Shown in pieces: positions 53,677 through 63,912 of a stretch of 64,000 bases of DNA. The notes beneath the pieces were generated by a model. That model saw only the letters and a list, made by a program, of their open reading frames with translations, did no database searches and was not told the DNA's origin. The stretch is from Spiribacter salilacus (GTDB lineage Bacteria; Pseudomonadota; Gammaproteobacteria; Nitrococcales; Nitrococcaceae): positions 1 through 64,000 of the forward strand of contig NZ_WJPP01000002.1 in assembly GCF_009649225.1 (NCBI RefSeq), written 5' to 3'. The stretch's first letter is position 1. The number at the start of each line of letters is the position of its first letter. The translations under genes were made by a program, and so were the position numbers.

Positions 53677-54775
53677 CTACAATCCTGCTTTTAAGCTGGC
53701 TTCGATAAATGGGTCGAGGTTGCCATCAAGCACCCCTTGTGTGTTACCCACCTCAACGCCCGTGCGTAAGTCTTTAATTCGGCTTTGATCCAACACATAC
53801 GAGCGGATCTGGCTGCCCCAACCGATATCGGCCTTGGTATCTTCGATCTCAGCGGCCTGCGCACGCTGCCGATCCATTTCGCGCTCATAAAGCTTTGCCC
53901 GCAGCTGACTCATCGCCGTTGCCCGGTTTTTATGCTGAGAGCGATCATTTTGGCACTGCACCACCACGCCTGAGGGTAAATGCGTAATCCGCACAGCAGA
54001 CTCGGTGCGGTTAACGTGCTGCCCGCCGGCGCCACTCGCTCGATACACATCCACTCGCAAATCCGATGGATCAATCTCAATATCCACTTTATCGTCCAGC
54101 TCTGGTGCCACAAACACGGCTGCAAATGAGGTGTGCCGACGATTGCCTGAATCAAATGGTGATTTTCGAACTAGCCGATGGACACCCGTCTCGGTGCGTA
54201 GCCAGCCAAACGCATATTCGCCATTGACCTTAATGGTGGCGCTTTTTATACCGGCCTGCTCACCAGCGGAGAGTTCAATAATTTCGCTGCTAAAGCCCTT
54301 ATCTTCAATCCAGCGCAAATACATTCGCAGCAGCATTTCCGCCCAATCTTGGGCCTCGGTGCCGCCGGATCCTGCCTGAATGTCTACAAAGGCATTGTTG
54401 GCATCCATCTCGCCTGAGAACATACGGCGGAATTCAAGATCAGCAATCACCTTTTCGTGACCCGCCAGGTCATCGCCCACCACCGCTATCGTTTCTTCAT
54501 CGTCTTCTTCGCGCGCCATCTCAAGCAGCTCTTCGGCATCATTCAGCCCGCTGGCTAGGTCGTTCAGACGATTAACAACCCGCTCCAGCGCCGCTCGCTC
54601 CTTATTGAGTGCTTGCGCCCGGTCTGGATCATTCCAAACTTCTGGAGATTCAAGCTCTCGGCTCACTTCCTCTAAGCGCTCTGCCTGAGTTGCCAGGTCA
54701 AAGATACCCCCTCAGGGCGTCATGACGTCCTTTAAGGTCGGCCAGTTGATTCACCAATGCATTGGTATCGAGCAC
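53677..54775 (-). CDS. prfB: Peptide chain release factor 2 with programmed +1 frameshift
   Basis: 365 residues when assembled. The first frame starts at GTG 54775 with AGGAA five bases upstream, runs 25 codons ([20 protein letters not shown]) and reaches AGG GGG TAT CTT TGA, the classic site with an internal Shine-Dalgarno and in-frame TGA at 54698-54700. A +1 shift at CTT continues [23 protein letters not shown] in RKSPFDSG reads the stop codon and GGQ in [12 protein letters not shown] triggers hydrolysis. RF2 thus controls its own synthesis through its own TGA. Confidence 0.97.
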
Positions 54776-54793
54776 AATTTTCCTCTTTTTGTC

Positions 54794-57700
54794 TTACCGC
54801 ACTTCAGCCCATGCCTGGGCTAAGCGCTTTTCTGATACACGCGTTTGGGTGCCAAGTTCTTGGGCAAATATGGACACCCGATACTCTTCGATCATCCAAC
54901 GAACCACCGTCAGGGCCGGGTCTTTAACCCCTTTGCGCTGATGCCGCTCAAGCGTCTCCCGCAGCCGCTTTTGATGCGGCAAAATCTGGGCTAAACCTGC
55001 CTGCTCACGAGATGGGTCACGCTGCAAACGCTCAATTCGACGCTCCATCCCCCTCAAATAGCGAGGCAACTCAGCCAGCTGCTCCACGGGTGTTGTTAGC
55101 AAGAAACCCGAATAAACCAAACCTTCAAGCTGCTCCGCCAAATCCCGATAGCTATCAACCAAACCCAGCGGAATATTTCCCTTTAGGTGTCGTTGCACGG
55201 TCACATGGCGCTGCAGGATACCAGAGACAAGCTCGCTAAGCCGCTCTCCTTCAACAATAATCTGCTCACGCCCTTGTTCACAGCAGCGGACAAACGCGGC
55301 CTGATCACGCGGAACCTCGTTGGCTAGAAACACCCGATCAAACGTGGCGGCGCAAAGCTCCTCAGTGGTGACTTGCAGGTGCCTCAATCCGCCCATCTCA
55401 CGACGCAACAGCCGCGCCTGCTGGGCAAATTTCTTCATCAACAAAGTGCGCACGCCCACCCGATGAGCGGCTTCAGCACGCTGCGGGCTATCCAGCAAAC
55501 GCAATGCTAGGCCCGATTTTTCCGCACATAGTGCCGGATAGCCCAGCAATTCGGCACCTCCCTGAGTAAAGGGCATTTGATCTGGCAGGCTGCCAAAATC
55601 CCAATCGGTAATATCGGTGCGTTCAAAGCCAACCTCTTCAGTGGCTCGAAAATCTTTACCAGCCCGCGCGCCCCATTGCTGCTGAAGCGCAGCAAGATCG
55701 CGGCCTGCCTCCAGCACCTTACCCTTGGCATCCACCACCAAAAACCGCATGGTTAGATGGCTCGGTATGCTCAGCTCATCCCATACATCGGCGGGCAGAT
55801 CAATTCCCGTCATTCGTCTTAGTTCACGCCGCACCGCATCCTCTAAAGAGCCGCAACGATCGGGCAAGGCCTCTAGCACAGCAGCCGCAAACTCGGGCAC
55901 TGGCACAAAATGCCGCCGCAGCCGCTTGGGCAAGGCACGAATGAGCGTCATGACCTTCTCGGCTAATAAACCGGGCACAAGCCACTCAAAAACATCTGGT
56001 TCGAGCGCATTGAGCCCAGCCACGGGTACACGCACGGTCACTCCATCCGCATCGTCACCAGGCTCAAAGACATAGCTCAACGGCAATTGCAGACTGCCCG
56101 CCTTAAGGGTGTCAGGAAAGTCCTCAACCACCGTATGATCGGTGGCCGCGATAAGCTGAGATTTTGAAAATTTTAGAGCTTGTTCGTTGCCACCGCGCTT
56201 GAGCCACCGGGCAAGGCTTGGGGCATCGACTACCTCGTCTGGCAGAGCGGCATCGTACAATGCAGCCAGCTGCTCGGCATCCAGCAGCAGATCACGACGG
56301 CGGGCTTTTGCCTCCGCCTTTTCTAAGGCGGCCTGCAAGTCACGATTATGTTGCAAAAAAGCGGGCCAAGGCTCTGGATATTGGCCCAGCAAGCCATCCT
56401 GAATAAAAATATCTCTCGCCGCTGTTGGTGAAACCCGAGCGTAATCAATCTTTCGTCCATTAACTACGGGCAAGCCATACAAGGTCATATCGACGCGGCC
56501 AAACACCTTGCCGCTATGCGAATCCCAAAAGGGGCTGTGGTAATGCGCCTTAAGCAAGTGCTTGGCAACAGGCTCTATCCACTCTGGGCGAACCTCGGCA
56601 ACTAAACGGGCAAATACCCGGCTTGTTTCGACCAGCTCTGCGGCCACAATCCAGCGCGGCTTGCGTTTAGCCAATCCAGACCCCGGGTGAATCGCCAATT
56701 TTAAATCGCGTGCGCCGCGATACACATCATCCTCTTCACGCAACGCAACCGCATTTAGTAAACCCGTTAGCAATGCGCGATGAATCGCAACCCGGTCTGC
56801 CGGTTCGGCGTTTTCACTCAACCCCATTTCTTTGGACAGACCGCGCAATTGGCCGTGCACCTCCTGCCATTCCCGCAGTCGCGCTGGAGAGAGAAAATGC
56901 TCACGACACCACGCTTCATACGGCTTTCTTTTTAACTCCTTGGCCGTGGCCTTCATCGCCGCCCATAAATTGAGCAGGCTGACAAAATCAGAGCGTTTGT
57001 CTTGCCACTTAGCATGCGCGGCATCCGCAGCCTCTTGATGATCCAGCGGTCGGTCTCTTGGATCTTGTACCGACAAGGCGGCGGCCAGCACCAATAATTC
57101 GCTCAATGCCCCTTCAGAGGCACCGGCAAGCAACATCCGCCCAATTCGCGGGTCAATCGGCAAACGGGCCAGTTTTTTTCCTAAAGCGGTGAGATGATGG
57201 GCGCTATCCAAAGCCTCTAATGCTTCCAGCAGTCTTAAGCCATCGCGCACCAAACGCGGATCGGGCGCTTCAACAAATGGAAATTCGTCAATGTCGCCTA
57301 AGCGCAAATGCTTCATCTGCAGAATCACAGAGGCAAGGTTAGTGCGCAGGATTTCAGGCTCGGTAAACGCCAGACGCTCGGCAAAGTCTGATTGCTCATA
57401 TAGCCGAATACACACACCGGGGCCTTCTCGCCCACACCGCCCCGAGCGCTGCTGAGCGCTTGCCTGAGAGACAGGCTCGATGGGAAGACGCTGAATGCGG
57501 GTGCGAAAACTGTAACGGCTGATCCGCGCTAACCCGCTATCCACCACATATCGAATGCCGGGTACGGTTAACGAGGTTTCTGCAACGTTGGTTGCCAGCA
57601 CAATCCGCCGACCACGATGCGGCGCGAAAACCCGCTGCTGCTCAGCGACTGATAGACGTCCAAACAGCGGCACAACCTCGGTATGCGGTGGATGCTGCTT

Positions 57701-58399
57701 GCGCAGCGCATCGGTGCATTGCCGAATCTCTCGCTCACCCGGCAAGAAAACTAAGATATCGCCGGGGCCGCAGCGGGCTAACTCATCCACCGCGTCGATT
57801 ACCCCATCGCGTAAGTTTGTCGGGGGGCGATAGCGCACTTCAACCGGCCATGTGCGCCCAGATACTTCAATAATCGGTGCCTGATTAAAATGCGCTGAAA
57901 ACCGCTGTGGATCGATGGTGGCTGAGGTAATAATCACCCGCAAATCAGGGCGCGCAGGCAGCAGGCGTTTTAGATAACCCAACAGAAAATCAATATTTAA
58001 GCTGCGCTCATGCGCTTCATCAATAATCAGGGTGTCGTACTGCTTTAGCTGTGGGTCATGCGACGTTTCGGCCAACAACATGCCATCGGTTAGCAGCTTA
58101 ATTCGGGTTTGTTGACTTGTCTGATCGCTAAAGCGAACACGGTAGCCAACCAGTTGGCCTAACGGGCTGCCGGTTTCCTCCGCAATGCGGGTTGCCAGCG
58201 CGCGGGCAGCAATACGCCGTGGCTGCGTGTGCCCGATTATGCCATCAACGCCACGCCCAATTGCCCGCATCAACTGCGGCAATTGCGTGCTTTTCCCTGA
58301 GCCCGTTTCACCGCAAACAACCACCACCTGATGCGTGGCAACCGCCTCCTGAATGGCCTCGGCCTGCTCGAGAATCGGAAGCATTTGCCGATCAGTCAT
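54794..58399 (-). CDS. hrpA: ATP-dependent RNA helicase HrpA
   Basis: 1201 residues from ATG 58399. DEAH-box motifs are Walker A GETGSGKST, DEAHERS, SATID and QRSGRCGREGPG, followed by OB/HA2 (DUF3418-like) C-terminal regions. It unwinds RNA and resolves stalled ribosomes. A longer start (58474) would overlap the preceding gene by 83 bp; 58399 gives an eight-base overlap (ATGACTGA). The N-terminal extension of about 80 residues in the E. coli protein is missing, so the start should be read with care. Confidence 0.93.
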   Translation of the reverse strand: MTDRQMLPILEQAEAIQEAVATHQVVVVCGETGSGKSTQLPQLMRAIGRGVDGIIGHTQPRRIAARALATRIAEETGSPLGQLVGYRVRFSDQTSQQTRIKLLTDGMLLAETSHDPQLKQYDTLIIDEAHERSLNIDFLLGYLKRLLPARPDLRVIITSATIDPQRFSAHFNQAPIIEVSGRTWPVEVRYRPPTNLRDGVIDAVDELARCGPGDILVFLPGEREIRQCTDALRKQHPPHTEVVPLFGRLSVAEQQRVFAPHRGRRIVLATNVAETSLTVPGIRYVVDSGLARISRYSFRTRIQRLPIEPVSQASAQQRSGRCGREGPGVCIRLYEQSDFAERLAFTEPEILRTNLASVILQMKHLRLGDIDEFPFVEAPDPRLVRDGLRLLEALEALDSAHHLTALGKKLARLPIDPRIGRMLLAGASEGALSELLVLAAALSVQDPRDRPLDHQEAADAAHAKWQDKRSDFVSLLNLWAAMKATAKELKRKPYEAWCREHFLSPARLREWQEVHGQLRGLSKEMGLSENAEPADRVAIHRALLTGLLNAVALREEDDVYRGARDLKLAIHPGSGLAKRKPRWIVAAELVETSRVFARLVAEVRPEWIEPVAKHLLKAHYHSPFWDSHSGKVFGRVDMTLYGLPVVNGRKIDYARVSPTAARDIFIQDGLLGQYPEPWPAFLQHNRDLQAALEKAEAKARRRDLLLDAEQLAALYDAALPDEVVDAPSLARWLKRGGNEQALKFSKSQLIAATDHTVVEDFPDTLKAGSLQLPLSYVFEPGDDADGVTVRVPVAGLNALEPDVFEWLVPGLLAEKVMTLIRALPKRLRRHFVPVPEFAAAVLEALPDRCGSLEDAVRRELRRMTGIDLPADVWDELSIPSHLTMRFLVVDAKGKVLEAGRDLAALQQQWGARAGKDFRATEEVGFERTDITDWDFGSLPDQMPFTQGGAELLGYPALCAEKSGLALRLLDSPQRAEAAHRVGVRTLLMKKFAQQARLLRREMGGLRHLQVTTEELCAATFDRVFLANEVPRDQAAFVRCCEQGREQIIVEGERLSELVSGILQRHVTVQRHLKGNIPLGLVDSYRDLAEQLEGLVYSGFLLTTPVEQLAELPRYLRGMERRIERLQRDPSREQAGLAQILPHQKRLRETLERHQRKGVKDPALTVVRWMIEEYRVSIFAQELGTQTRVSEKRLAQAWAEVR

Positions 58400-58946
58400 T
58401 CGCGCGTGGGCGATGCGCCCGATAACTCCGTTTGGGGAAGTGTTTGGCTTCGACCTGCCAGTTCTGTTCATCACAGGTTAAAACAAGACAGCTTGGACCA
58501 CCCTGAGTGCGTGTTCTACCAGCAGCACCCGGGTTAAGTAACCATGGATCCTCATCGCACGAGAGTTTTTGGCGATGACTATGACCATAAACCACTGCAC
58601 GATAGTCGGCATACTGCCGTCGATAGCGCCGATGTCGCTGCTCGACCGTACCGCCATCGTCTCCATGAACGACTTTCAGCCGCCCCCCTGGCAAATCAAC
58701 ACTGGCCTCTGCAGCTAAATTTGCCAAGATATCTTGTTCATTTTCAGGCCAATGAGCGGCGTCGTCGTTATTGCCACGAATCGCAACAACCTCTTGCCGT
58801 GGGTTTAATGCAAATAAAATATCCGCTCCGCCCACATCGCCTGCATGAATGGCAATGTCACACTCACCCACCACCTCAGCCACGCGTGGATCAAGGAAAC
58901 CATGGGTATCGGCAAGCAATGCCACTTTTAACGGTGTTTTAGTCAT
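58392..58946 (-). CDS. Metallophosphoesterase (YfcE/MJ0936-like)
   Basis: 184 residues. Metal-binding motifs DTHG, HAGDVGG, RGNND, VVHGD and YGHSHRQ match YfcE-type calcineurin-like phosphodiesterases, which hydrolyse phosphodiesters; the physiological substrate is unknown. It sits between thrH and hrpA, overlapping hrpA by eight bases. Confidence 0.88.
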   Translation of the reverse strand: MTKTPLKVALLADTHGFLDPRVAEVVGECDIAIHAGDVGGADILFALNPRQEVVAIRGNNDDAAHWPENEQDILANLAAEASVDLPGGRLKVVHGDDGGTVEQRHRRYRRQYADYRAVVYGHSHRQKLSCDEDPWLLNPGAAGRTRTQGGPSCLVLTCDEQNWQVEAKHFPKRSYRAHRPRAND

Positions 58947-59542
58947 TAGGCGTGCTCAATGGCCTGCGCAAGCGCGTCGTAGCTGTCGCACTGGGTGAAT
59001 TGAGGAAATTCAGCCACCACATTATCAGGCGCATTAAACAAAAACCCGGCGTGCGCGGCGTCGAGCATATTGGTGTCGTTGTATGAATCACCCGCAGCAA
59101 CCACCTCAAAATTGAGTTGGCGGAATGCGTTGACGGCAGCGCGTTTATGATCCGGCATCCGCAAATGATAGGCGCTAATTTGCCCCGTTGGCTCTACCTG
59201 GAGGCCATGACAAAACAACGTGGGCCACCCGAGCTGACGCATTAATGGGCGGGCAAACTCACGAAATGTGTCTGATAAAATCACTAATTGATATTTCGCA
59301 CGAAGCGCTTCTAAAAAGGCTTTGGCACCTGGCAGTGGCGTCATTTCACTAATCACAGCCTCGATATCAGGCAGCCCGAGTTTATGCCGATCAAGCTCCG
59401 CTAAGCGCATCGCCATAAGCTCATCGTAATCAGCAATATCACGCGTTGTGGCACGCAGCGCTTCAATGCCGGTTCGATGGGCAAAATCGATCCAGATTTC
59501 CGGGACTAAGACGCCTTCAAGATCTAGGCAGACAAGTTTCAC
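58946..59542 (-). CDS. thrH: ThrH-type bifunctional phosphoserine phosphatase/homoserine phosphotransferase
   Basis: 198 residues. LVCLDLEGVLVPEIWIDFA holds the HAD motif I Asp residues, LSDTFREF motif II, and AAGDSYNDTNML motif III, closely matching ThrH. ThrH is active on phosphoserine and can move its phosphate to homoserine. It abuts the phosphoesterase gene (one-base overlap). Confidence 0.92.
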   Translation of the reverse strand: MKLVCLDLEGVLVPEIWIDFAHRTGIEALRATTRDIADYDELMAMRLAELDRHKLGLPDIEAVISEMTPLPGAKAFLEALRAKYQLVILSDTFREFARPLMRQLGWPTLFCHGLQVEPTGQISAYHLRMPDHKRAAVNAFRQLNFEVVAAGDSYNDTNMLDAAHAGFLFNAPDNVVAEFPQFTQCDSYDALAQAIEHA

Positions 59543-59699
59543 AAATCAACTCCAGCACAGTTGCAGGGGAAGCGGACACTACGAGGTTTCTGCCAAGGCT
59601 GCAAGATTTAACCTCATTGAACCTTCGTGACATTACCGCGCTCTAATGGCACATTAATGAACAGAATCTCAACCTAATGGTTATCTGCGGAGGATATCG
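59543..59699. promoter_or_regulatory. Divergent promoter region between thrH and yccA
   Basis: A 157-bp gap between divergent genes. The yccA ribosome site GGAGG lies six bases before the ATG at 59700. I see no clear operator. Confidence 0.5.
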
Positions 59700-60386
59700 A
59701 TGGATCAGAACACACGGGTAGCCCCCTCAGCACGCTCCACTAGTGCTGCAAGCTCGGTCCTTTCAACCAATAAGGTACTGCGCAACACCTATGCGTTACT
59801 TTCTCTAACGCTTTTATTCAGCGCACTAATGGCAGGCTTTGCCATGGTTACCCAGGCACCACCACTAAACTGGATGGTTGTACTGGTTGGCTACTTTGGC
59901 TTGCTCTTCACCACTTTTGCGCTACGCAATAGTGCATGGGGTATTCTCAGCGTTTTTGCCTTAACAGGCTTTATGGGATTTACCCTCGGCCCAATTCTAA
60001 GCTTCTACATCGGCGCATTTTCTAACGGCGCAGAGCTAGTGATGATGGCCCTTGGTGGTACCGGCGTAATGTTTTTAGGGCTGTCTGCTTATGCGTTAAC
60101 CACCCAAAAAGACTTCAGCTTTTTACGCGGCTTTTTGCTAGCAGGTATTTTGGTTGCGTTTGTAGGCGCTATCGTTGCGATTGTGTTTTCCATTCCAGCC
60201 CTCTCGCTTGCCATGAGCGCTGCATTCGTGGTGCTAATGAGCGCGCTGATTCTCTACCAGACCTCAGAGATCATTAACGGGGGCGAGACGAACTACATCA
60301 TGGCAACCATTACGCTGTATGTATCGATCTATAACCTGTTCACCAGCTTGCTGCATCTGCTGGCAGCTTTTTCTGGAGAGCGCTAA
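59700..60386 (+). CDS. yccA: Bax inhibitor-1 family membrane protein (YccA-like)
   Basis: 228 residues with about seven transmembrane helices after a soluble N-terminus. The BI-1/YccA pattern (LRNTYALLSLTLLFSALMAG, then GFTLGPILSFYIGAFSNGAE, ending YVSIYNLFTSLLHLLAAFSG) is clear. YccA modulates FtsH proteolysis in E. coli; the same role is plausible. Its stop overlaps a strong hairpin before cysB. Confidence 0.92.
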   Translation: MDQNTRVAPSARSTSAASSVLSTNKVLRNTYALLSLTLLFSALMAGFAMVTQAPPLNWMVVLVGYFGLLFTTFALRNSAWGILSVFALTGFMGFTLGPILSFYIGAFSNGAELVMMALGGTGVMFLGLSAYALTTQKDFSFLRGFLLAGILVAFVGAIVAIVFSIPALSLAMSAAFVVLMSALILYQTSEIINGGETNYIMATITLYVSIYNLFTSLLHLLAAFSGER

Positions 60387-60396
60387 GGCGCTCTCC
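60375..60396 (+). terminator. Strong hairpin between yccA and cysB
   Basis: GGAGAGCGC (60375-60383) and GCGCTCTCC (60388-60396) pair perfectly over 9 bp around TAAG, which includes the yccA stop. No T-run follows, so it may stabilise the mRNA end or attenuate rather than terminate. Confidence 0.5.
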
Positions 60397-60414
60397 CTCC
60401 CTCTACCCGCCTGA

Positions 60415-61377
60415 ATGAAATTATCCCAACTGCGCTACATCGTCGAAGTCAATCGACGGGGGCTGAGCGTCTCTGCCGCCGCCGATGCACTATTTACCTC
60501 GCAGCCCGGCGTAAGCAAGCAAATTCGCTTGCTTGAAGAAGAGCTCGGCGTACAGATCTTTGAGCGCAGCGGCAAACACTTCACTCAGCTAACACCGGCC
60601 GGCCGAGAAATTATGGCGGTGGCCGAAAAAATCTTAGGGGAAACCCGCGATATTGCGGCAATCGCCGAGGAACACTCTGACGAGCGTCGTGGCAGCCTTT
60701 CTATTGCAACCACGCATACACAAGCACGCCATGCTTTGCCCCAGGCCGTATCCTCTTTTCGTAAACGCTACCCGGCTGTGACCTTGCATTTTCATCAGGG
60801 TACACCGGTACAAATTGCAGAAATGGCAACCTCTGGCGAAGTAGACTTTGCCATCGCCACCGAGGCGCTCGGCCTTTATGAAGATTTGGTGATGCTGCCC
60901 TGTTATCGCTGGAATCGCAGTATTGTTGTGCCAGAGGGGCATGCTTTATGCCAGGTCAAGCCGCTCACACTAGAGGCAATTGCCGACTACCCGATTGTCA
61001 CCTATGTCTTTGGATTTACCGGCCGCTCTAAGCTAGATGAGGCGTTCGCAAAAGTTGGCTTGCAGCCCGATGTCGTATTTACTGCGACCGACTCAGAGGT
61101 TATTAAAACCTACGTTCAGCTTGGTCTGGGCGTTGGCATTATGGCCAGCATGGCATTTGAGGCTGAGCGTGATCATGGCCTCGTTGCACTCGATGCCAGC
61201 CATTTGTTTGAACCCAGCACGACAGGCATCGCATTCCGTCGAGGCGCGTTTTTACGCGGCTACATGCTCGATTTTATCCAAACGTTTGCCTCGCATTTAA
61301 CCCCAGCGGTGGTTGAACAAGGCATAGCCGCCCAGTCAGATGAAGAACGTCAGGCGCTGTTTAAGCTGCTAGACTAG
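60415..61377 (+). CDS. cysB: CysB-type LysR-family transcriptional regulator
   Basis: 320 residues. The N-terminal LysR helix-turn-helix (VSAAADALFTSQPGVSKQIR) and effector domain with the CysB-specific THTQARHALP and VYPFGTGRS-like (VFGFTGRSKL) segments fit CysB, the activator of sulfate assimilation. It overlaps the recR end by nine bases tail to tail. I see no cys structural genes nearby. Confidence 0.88.
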   Translation: MKLSQLRYIVEVNRRGLSVSAAADALFTSQPGVSKQIRLLEEELGVQIFERSGKHFTQLTPAGREIMAVAEKILGETRDIAAIAEEHSDERRGSLSIATTHTQARHALPQAVSSFRKRYPAVTLHFHQGTPVQIAEMATSGEVDFAIATEALGLYEDLVMLPCYRWNRSIVVPEGHALCQVKPLTLEAIADYPIVTYVFGFTGRSKLDEAFAKVGLQPDVVFTATDSEVIKTYVQLGLGVGIMASMAFEAERDHGLVALDASHLFEPSTTGIAFRRGAFLRGYMLDFIQTFASHLTPAVVEQGIAAQSDEERQALFKLLD

Positions 61378-61968
61378 AGGCATGCGCCCCGCAAAAGCGT
61401 GCGACAGTGTGCCGCTATCAACAAACTCCAAGTCACCTCCCAACGGCACACCGTGTGCAATACGCGACACGGATAATTGCGCTTCGCGCGCCATTGAGGC
61501 GACGTAGTGCGCCGTTGCCTCTCCCTCTACCGTGGGATTGATGGCAAGAATCACTTCCTGCACTTCGCCCGCCACAAAACGGGCCTCAAGCCGATCTAAT
61601 CCCAGTTCAGCAGGCCCAATCCCATCCAGCGGCGATAAGCGACCTTGGAGAACAAAGTACAGGCCCTGAAAGTCTGTGGCTTCCTCAATCATCTGCACAT
61701 CTGAGGGGTTTTCAACGACACAAAGGACAGACCGGTCACGCCGCTCGCTATCGCACAGTGCACATATTGCCGTTTCGCTTAGGCTTCGGCATTGCTGACA
61801 TTCACCAACTTCGGCAATTGCCGTCAGCAGGGCATCCGCTAGTCGGCTTGCCCCTTCACGGTCTCTTTGCAGCAAGGTGTATGTCATGCGTTGGGCAGAC
61901 TTAGGGCCGACGCCAGGCAAGCACCGAAAAGCCTCCATCAACTGTTGAACACGTCGAGAACCGCTCAT
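61369..61968 (-). CDS. recR: Recombination protein RecR
   Basis: 199 residues. A helix-hairpin-helix (LPGVGPKSAQRM), a four-Cys zinc finger (CQQCRSLSETAICALC) and a Toprim domain (VLCVVENPSDVQMIE) occur in order. With RecO and RecF it loads RecA at gaps. It ends the dnaX-ybaB-recR operon. Confidence 0.97.
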   Translation of the reverse strand: MSGSRRVQQLMEAFRCLPGVGPKSAQRMTYTLLQRDREGASRLADALLTAIAEVGECQQCRSLSETAICALCDSERRDRSVLCVVENPSDVQMIEEATDFQGLYFVLQGRLSPLDGIGPAELGLDRLEARFVAGEVQEVILAINPTVEGEATAHYVASMAREAQLSVSRIAHGVPLGGDLEFVDSGTLSHAFAGRMPLV

Positions 61969-61977
61969 CGTCAGCGC

Positions 61978-62298
61978 CTAAAACGGCATCTTCATGCCGG
62001 CAGGCAAGTTCAAACCTTCCGTTAGCCCGGCCATACGCTCCTGAGTTGTCTTTTCAAGGCGTTGAGCCGCGTCGTTAAACGCCGCCGCCACTAGATCTTC
62101 AACCATTTCGCGATCGTCATACACCGTTTCATCAATGGTCACGCGGCGAATTTCATGTCGCCCCGTCATCACCACCGAAACCATACCGCCACCGGCCTGC
62201 CCAGTGACTTCCATTTCTGCAAGCTCAGTCTGCACGCGCTGCATTTCCTCTTGCATGCGCTGCGCCTGCTTCATCATGTTACCCAGTCCACCTTTCAT
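61978..62298 (-). CDS. ybaB: YbaB/EbfC nucleoid-associated protein
   Basis: 106 residues. The helical dimer [20 protein letters not shown] and the core [20 protein letters not shown] are typical. It binds DNA and is almost always encoded between dnaX and recR, as here (gaps of 12 and 9 bases). Confidence 0.96.
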   Translation of the reverse strand: MKGGLGNMMKQAQRMQEEMQRVQTELAEMEVTGQAGGGMVSVVMTGRHEIRRVTIDETVYDDREMVEDLVAAAFNDAAQRLEKTTQERMAGLTEGLNLPAGMKMPF

Positions 62299-62310
62299 CG
62301 CTGATCTCCT

Positions 62311-63894
62311 TTAGAGCTGATTGTCATCTGACTGCTGTGGTCGAATCGAATCAGGAATAATTTCTGCATCGAATGTTTTACGCAGGGCTGCAACGGTTGG
62401 ATCCTTTTCAATGGCTTCAACCGCCGCTGCTTCACGCTCGGCCAGTGTACGTTCTGCGGCCGCCGCCGGTGTCTCTGCCTTCGGCTTCCCCACTTGTAAA
62501 TCGAGTTTAACCGGTTCTCCGAAATGCGCTGATAGTGCTTCGGTTAGCCGAGTTATGGCCGCCTCTGCTAGCAAATGATCATGCCCTGGCTCAATGCGCA
62601 GCGTGACCTTACCCGCCTCACGCCCCACCCAATCACAATGGTTGACTAACGCCCGCGCTATTCCGCTAACCGGCAATGCCGCAGCAAGGGCGTGCCAGTC
62701 AGTGTCTGCCGGGGGCGCAGGCTTTGGCTCGGGCTTTGGCGCCGGTGCCGCGGGCTTTGGCGCAGGCTTTGGCTCGGGCTTTGACGCCGGTGCCGCGGGC
62801 GTGGGTGAGGGTGCAGGCGCTGCGGCCTCGGCAGGCGTAAATGCCAACATACGCAGTAACGTCATCTCAAATCCAACGAATGGATCCGGGGCCATAGACA
62901 AATCATGCCGACCATGCAGCGCAATTTGGTAATACAGCTGAATGGTTTCTGGCGAGAGCTGCTCGGCTAGTTTAGCCTGCCATTCATCACCACCACCCAC
63001 CACTTGGTGAAGTGTTAACGCATGAAAAATTGCCTGCAAATCTGCCAGTGCACTTGCATAGTTAGGGCTGCGCTCTGCAAGCTGCTTTGCACAGTCTAAA
63101 AGCGCAGGCCCATCATTAACCGCCAAATGCTCAACTAAGGTTTTAATCAGTGTTTTATCGACACTACCGAGCATTTCCTGCACATCGGCTGCGTTAAGCA
63201 CACCGTTGCCATACGCCACGGCCTGATCCGTCAAACTTAACGCATCGCGCATACTGCCATCGGCAGCCACCGCAATTTGCTCCAGCGCTTCGGTATCAGC
63301 AGTAATTCCCTCGGCCTGTGCGATGGTTTGTAATTGGTTTGCAATAAGCGCTGGGGATAGTGGCTTAAGATTAAACTGCAAACAGCGCGACAAAACGGTA
63401 ACCGGCAGTTTTTGAGGATCGGTGGTGGCAAGCAAGAACTTGACGTGCTCAGGTGGCTCTTCCAGCGTTTTTAACAGCGCATTGAAGCTGTGGCTGGAGA
63501 GCATATGCACCTCGTCGATCAAATAGATTTTGTATCGACCGCGGCTGGGGGCATATTGAACGTTATCCAACAAATCTCGCGTGTCTTCGACTTTGGTCCG
63601 CGAAGCGGCATCAACTTCAATCAAATCGACAAAACGGCCAGCGTCAATGTCTTGACAGGCAGCGCACTGCCCGCAAGGCTCAGCGGTTACGCCTGCCGCT
63701 TCGCAGTTAAGACATTTCGCCAAAATCCGCGCCACGGTTGTCTTTCCCACGCCTCTTGTTCCCGTAAACAAATACGCGTGGTGCAGCCGATCTGCAGCAA
63801 GGCCATTCGCTAGTGCACGTAGCACATGACTCTGGCCAACCATTTGGGCAAAATTGTGAGGGCGCCATTTTCGGGCCAATACCTGATAGGTCAT
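62311..63894 (-). CDS. dnaX: DNA polymerase III subunits tau and gamma
   Basis: 527 residues from ATG 63894 (MTYQVLARKWRPHNFAQMVG). Walker A is GTRGVGKTT, the zinc finger CLNCEAAGVTAEPCGQCAAC and the Walker B DEVHMLS. A long Pro/Ala/Lys linker (about 380-420) precedes the tau-specific C-terminus. It loads the sliding clamp. No A-rich slippery heptamer of the E. coli kind is visible, so a short gamma product may be absent or made otherwise. Confidence 0.96.
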   Translation of the reverse strand: MTYQVLARKWRPHNFAQMVGQSHVLRALANGLAADRLHHAYLFTGTRGVGKTTVARILAKCLNCEAAGVTAEPCGQCAACQDIDAGRFVDLIEVDAASRTKVEDTRDLLDNVQYAPSRGRYKIYLIDEVHMLSSHSFNALLKTLEEPPEHVKFLLATTDPQKLPVTVLSRCLQFNLKPLSPALIANQLQTIAQAEGITADTEALEQIAVAADGSMRDALSLTDQAVAYGNGVLNAADVQEMLGSVDKTLIKTLVEHLAVNDGPALLDCAKQLAERSPNYASALADLQAIFHALTLHQVVGGGDEWQAKLAEQLSPETIQLYYQIALHGRHDLSMAPDPFVGFEMTLLRMLAFTPAEAAAPAPSPTPAAPASKPEPKPAPKPAAPAPKPEPKPAPPADTDWHALAAALPVSGIARALVNHCDWVGREAGKVTLRIEPGHDHLLAEAAITRLTEALSAHFGEPVKLDLQVGKPKAETPAAAAERTLAEREAAAVEAIEKDPTVAALRKTFDAEIIPDSIRPQQSDDNQL

Positions 63895-63912
63895 ACGTGC
63901 AGTATAAGGAAA

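Noticed and set aside
62700-62800. Possible dnaX gamma frameshift site
   Set aside because: No A-AAA-AAG heptamer was seen in the coding strand of the linker region.
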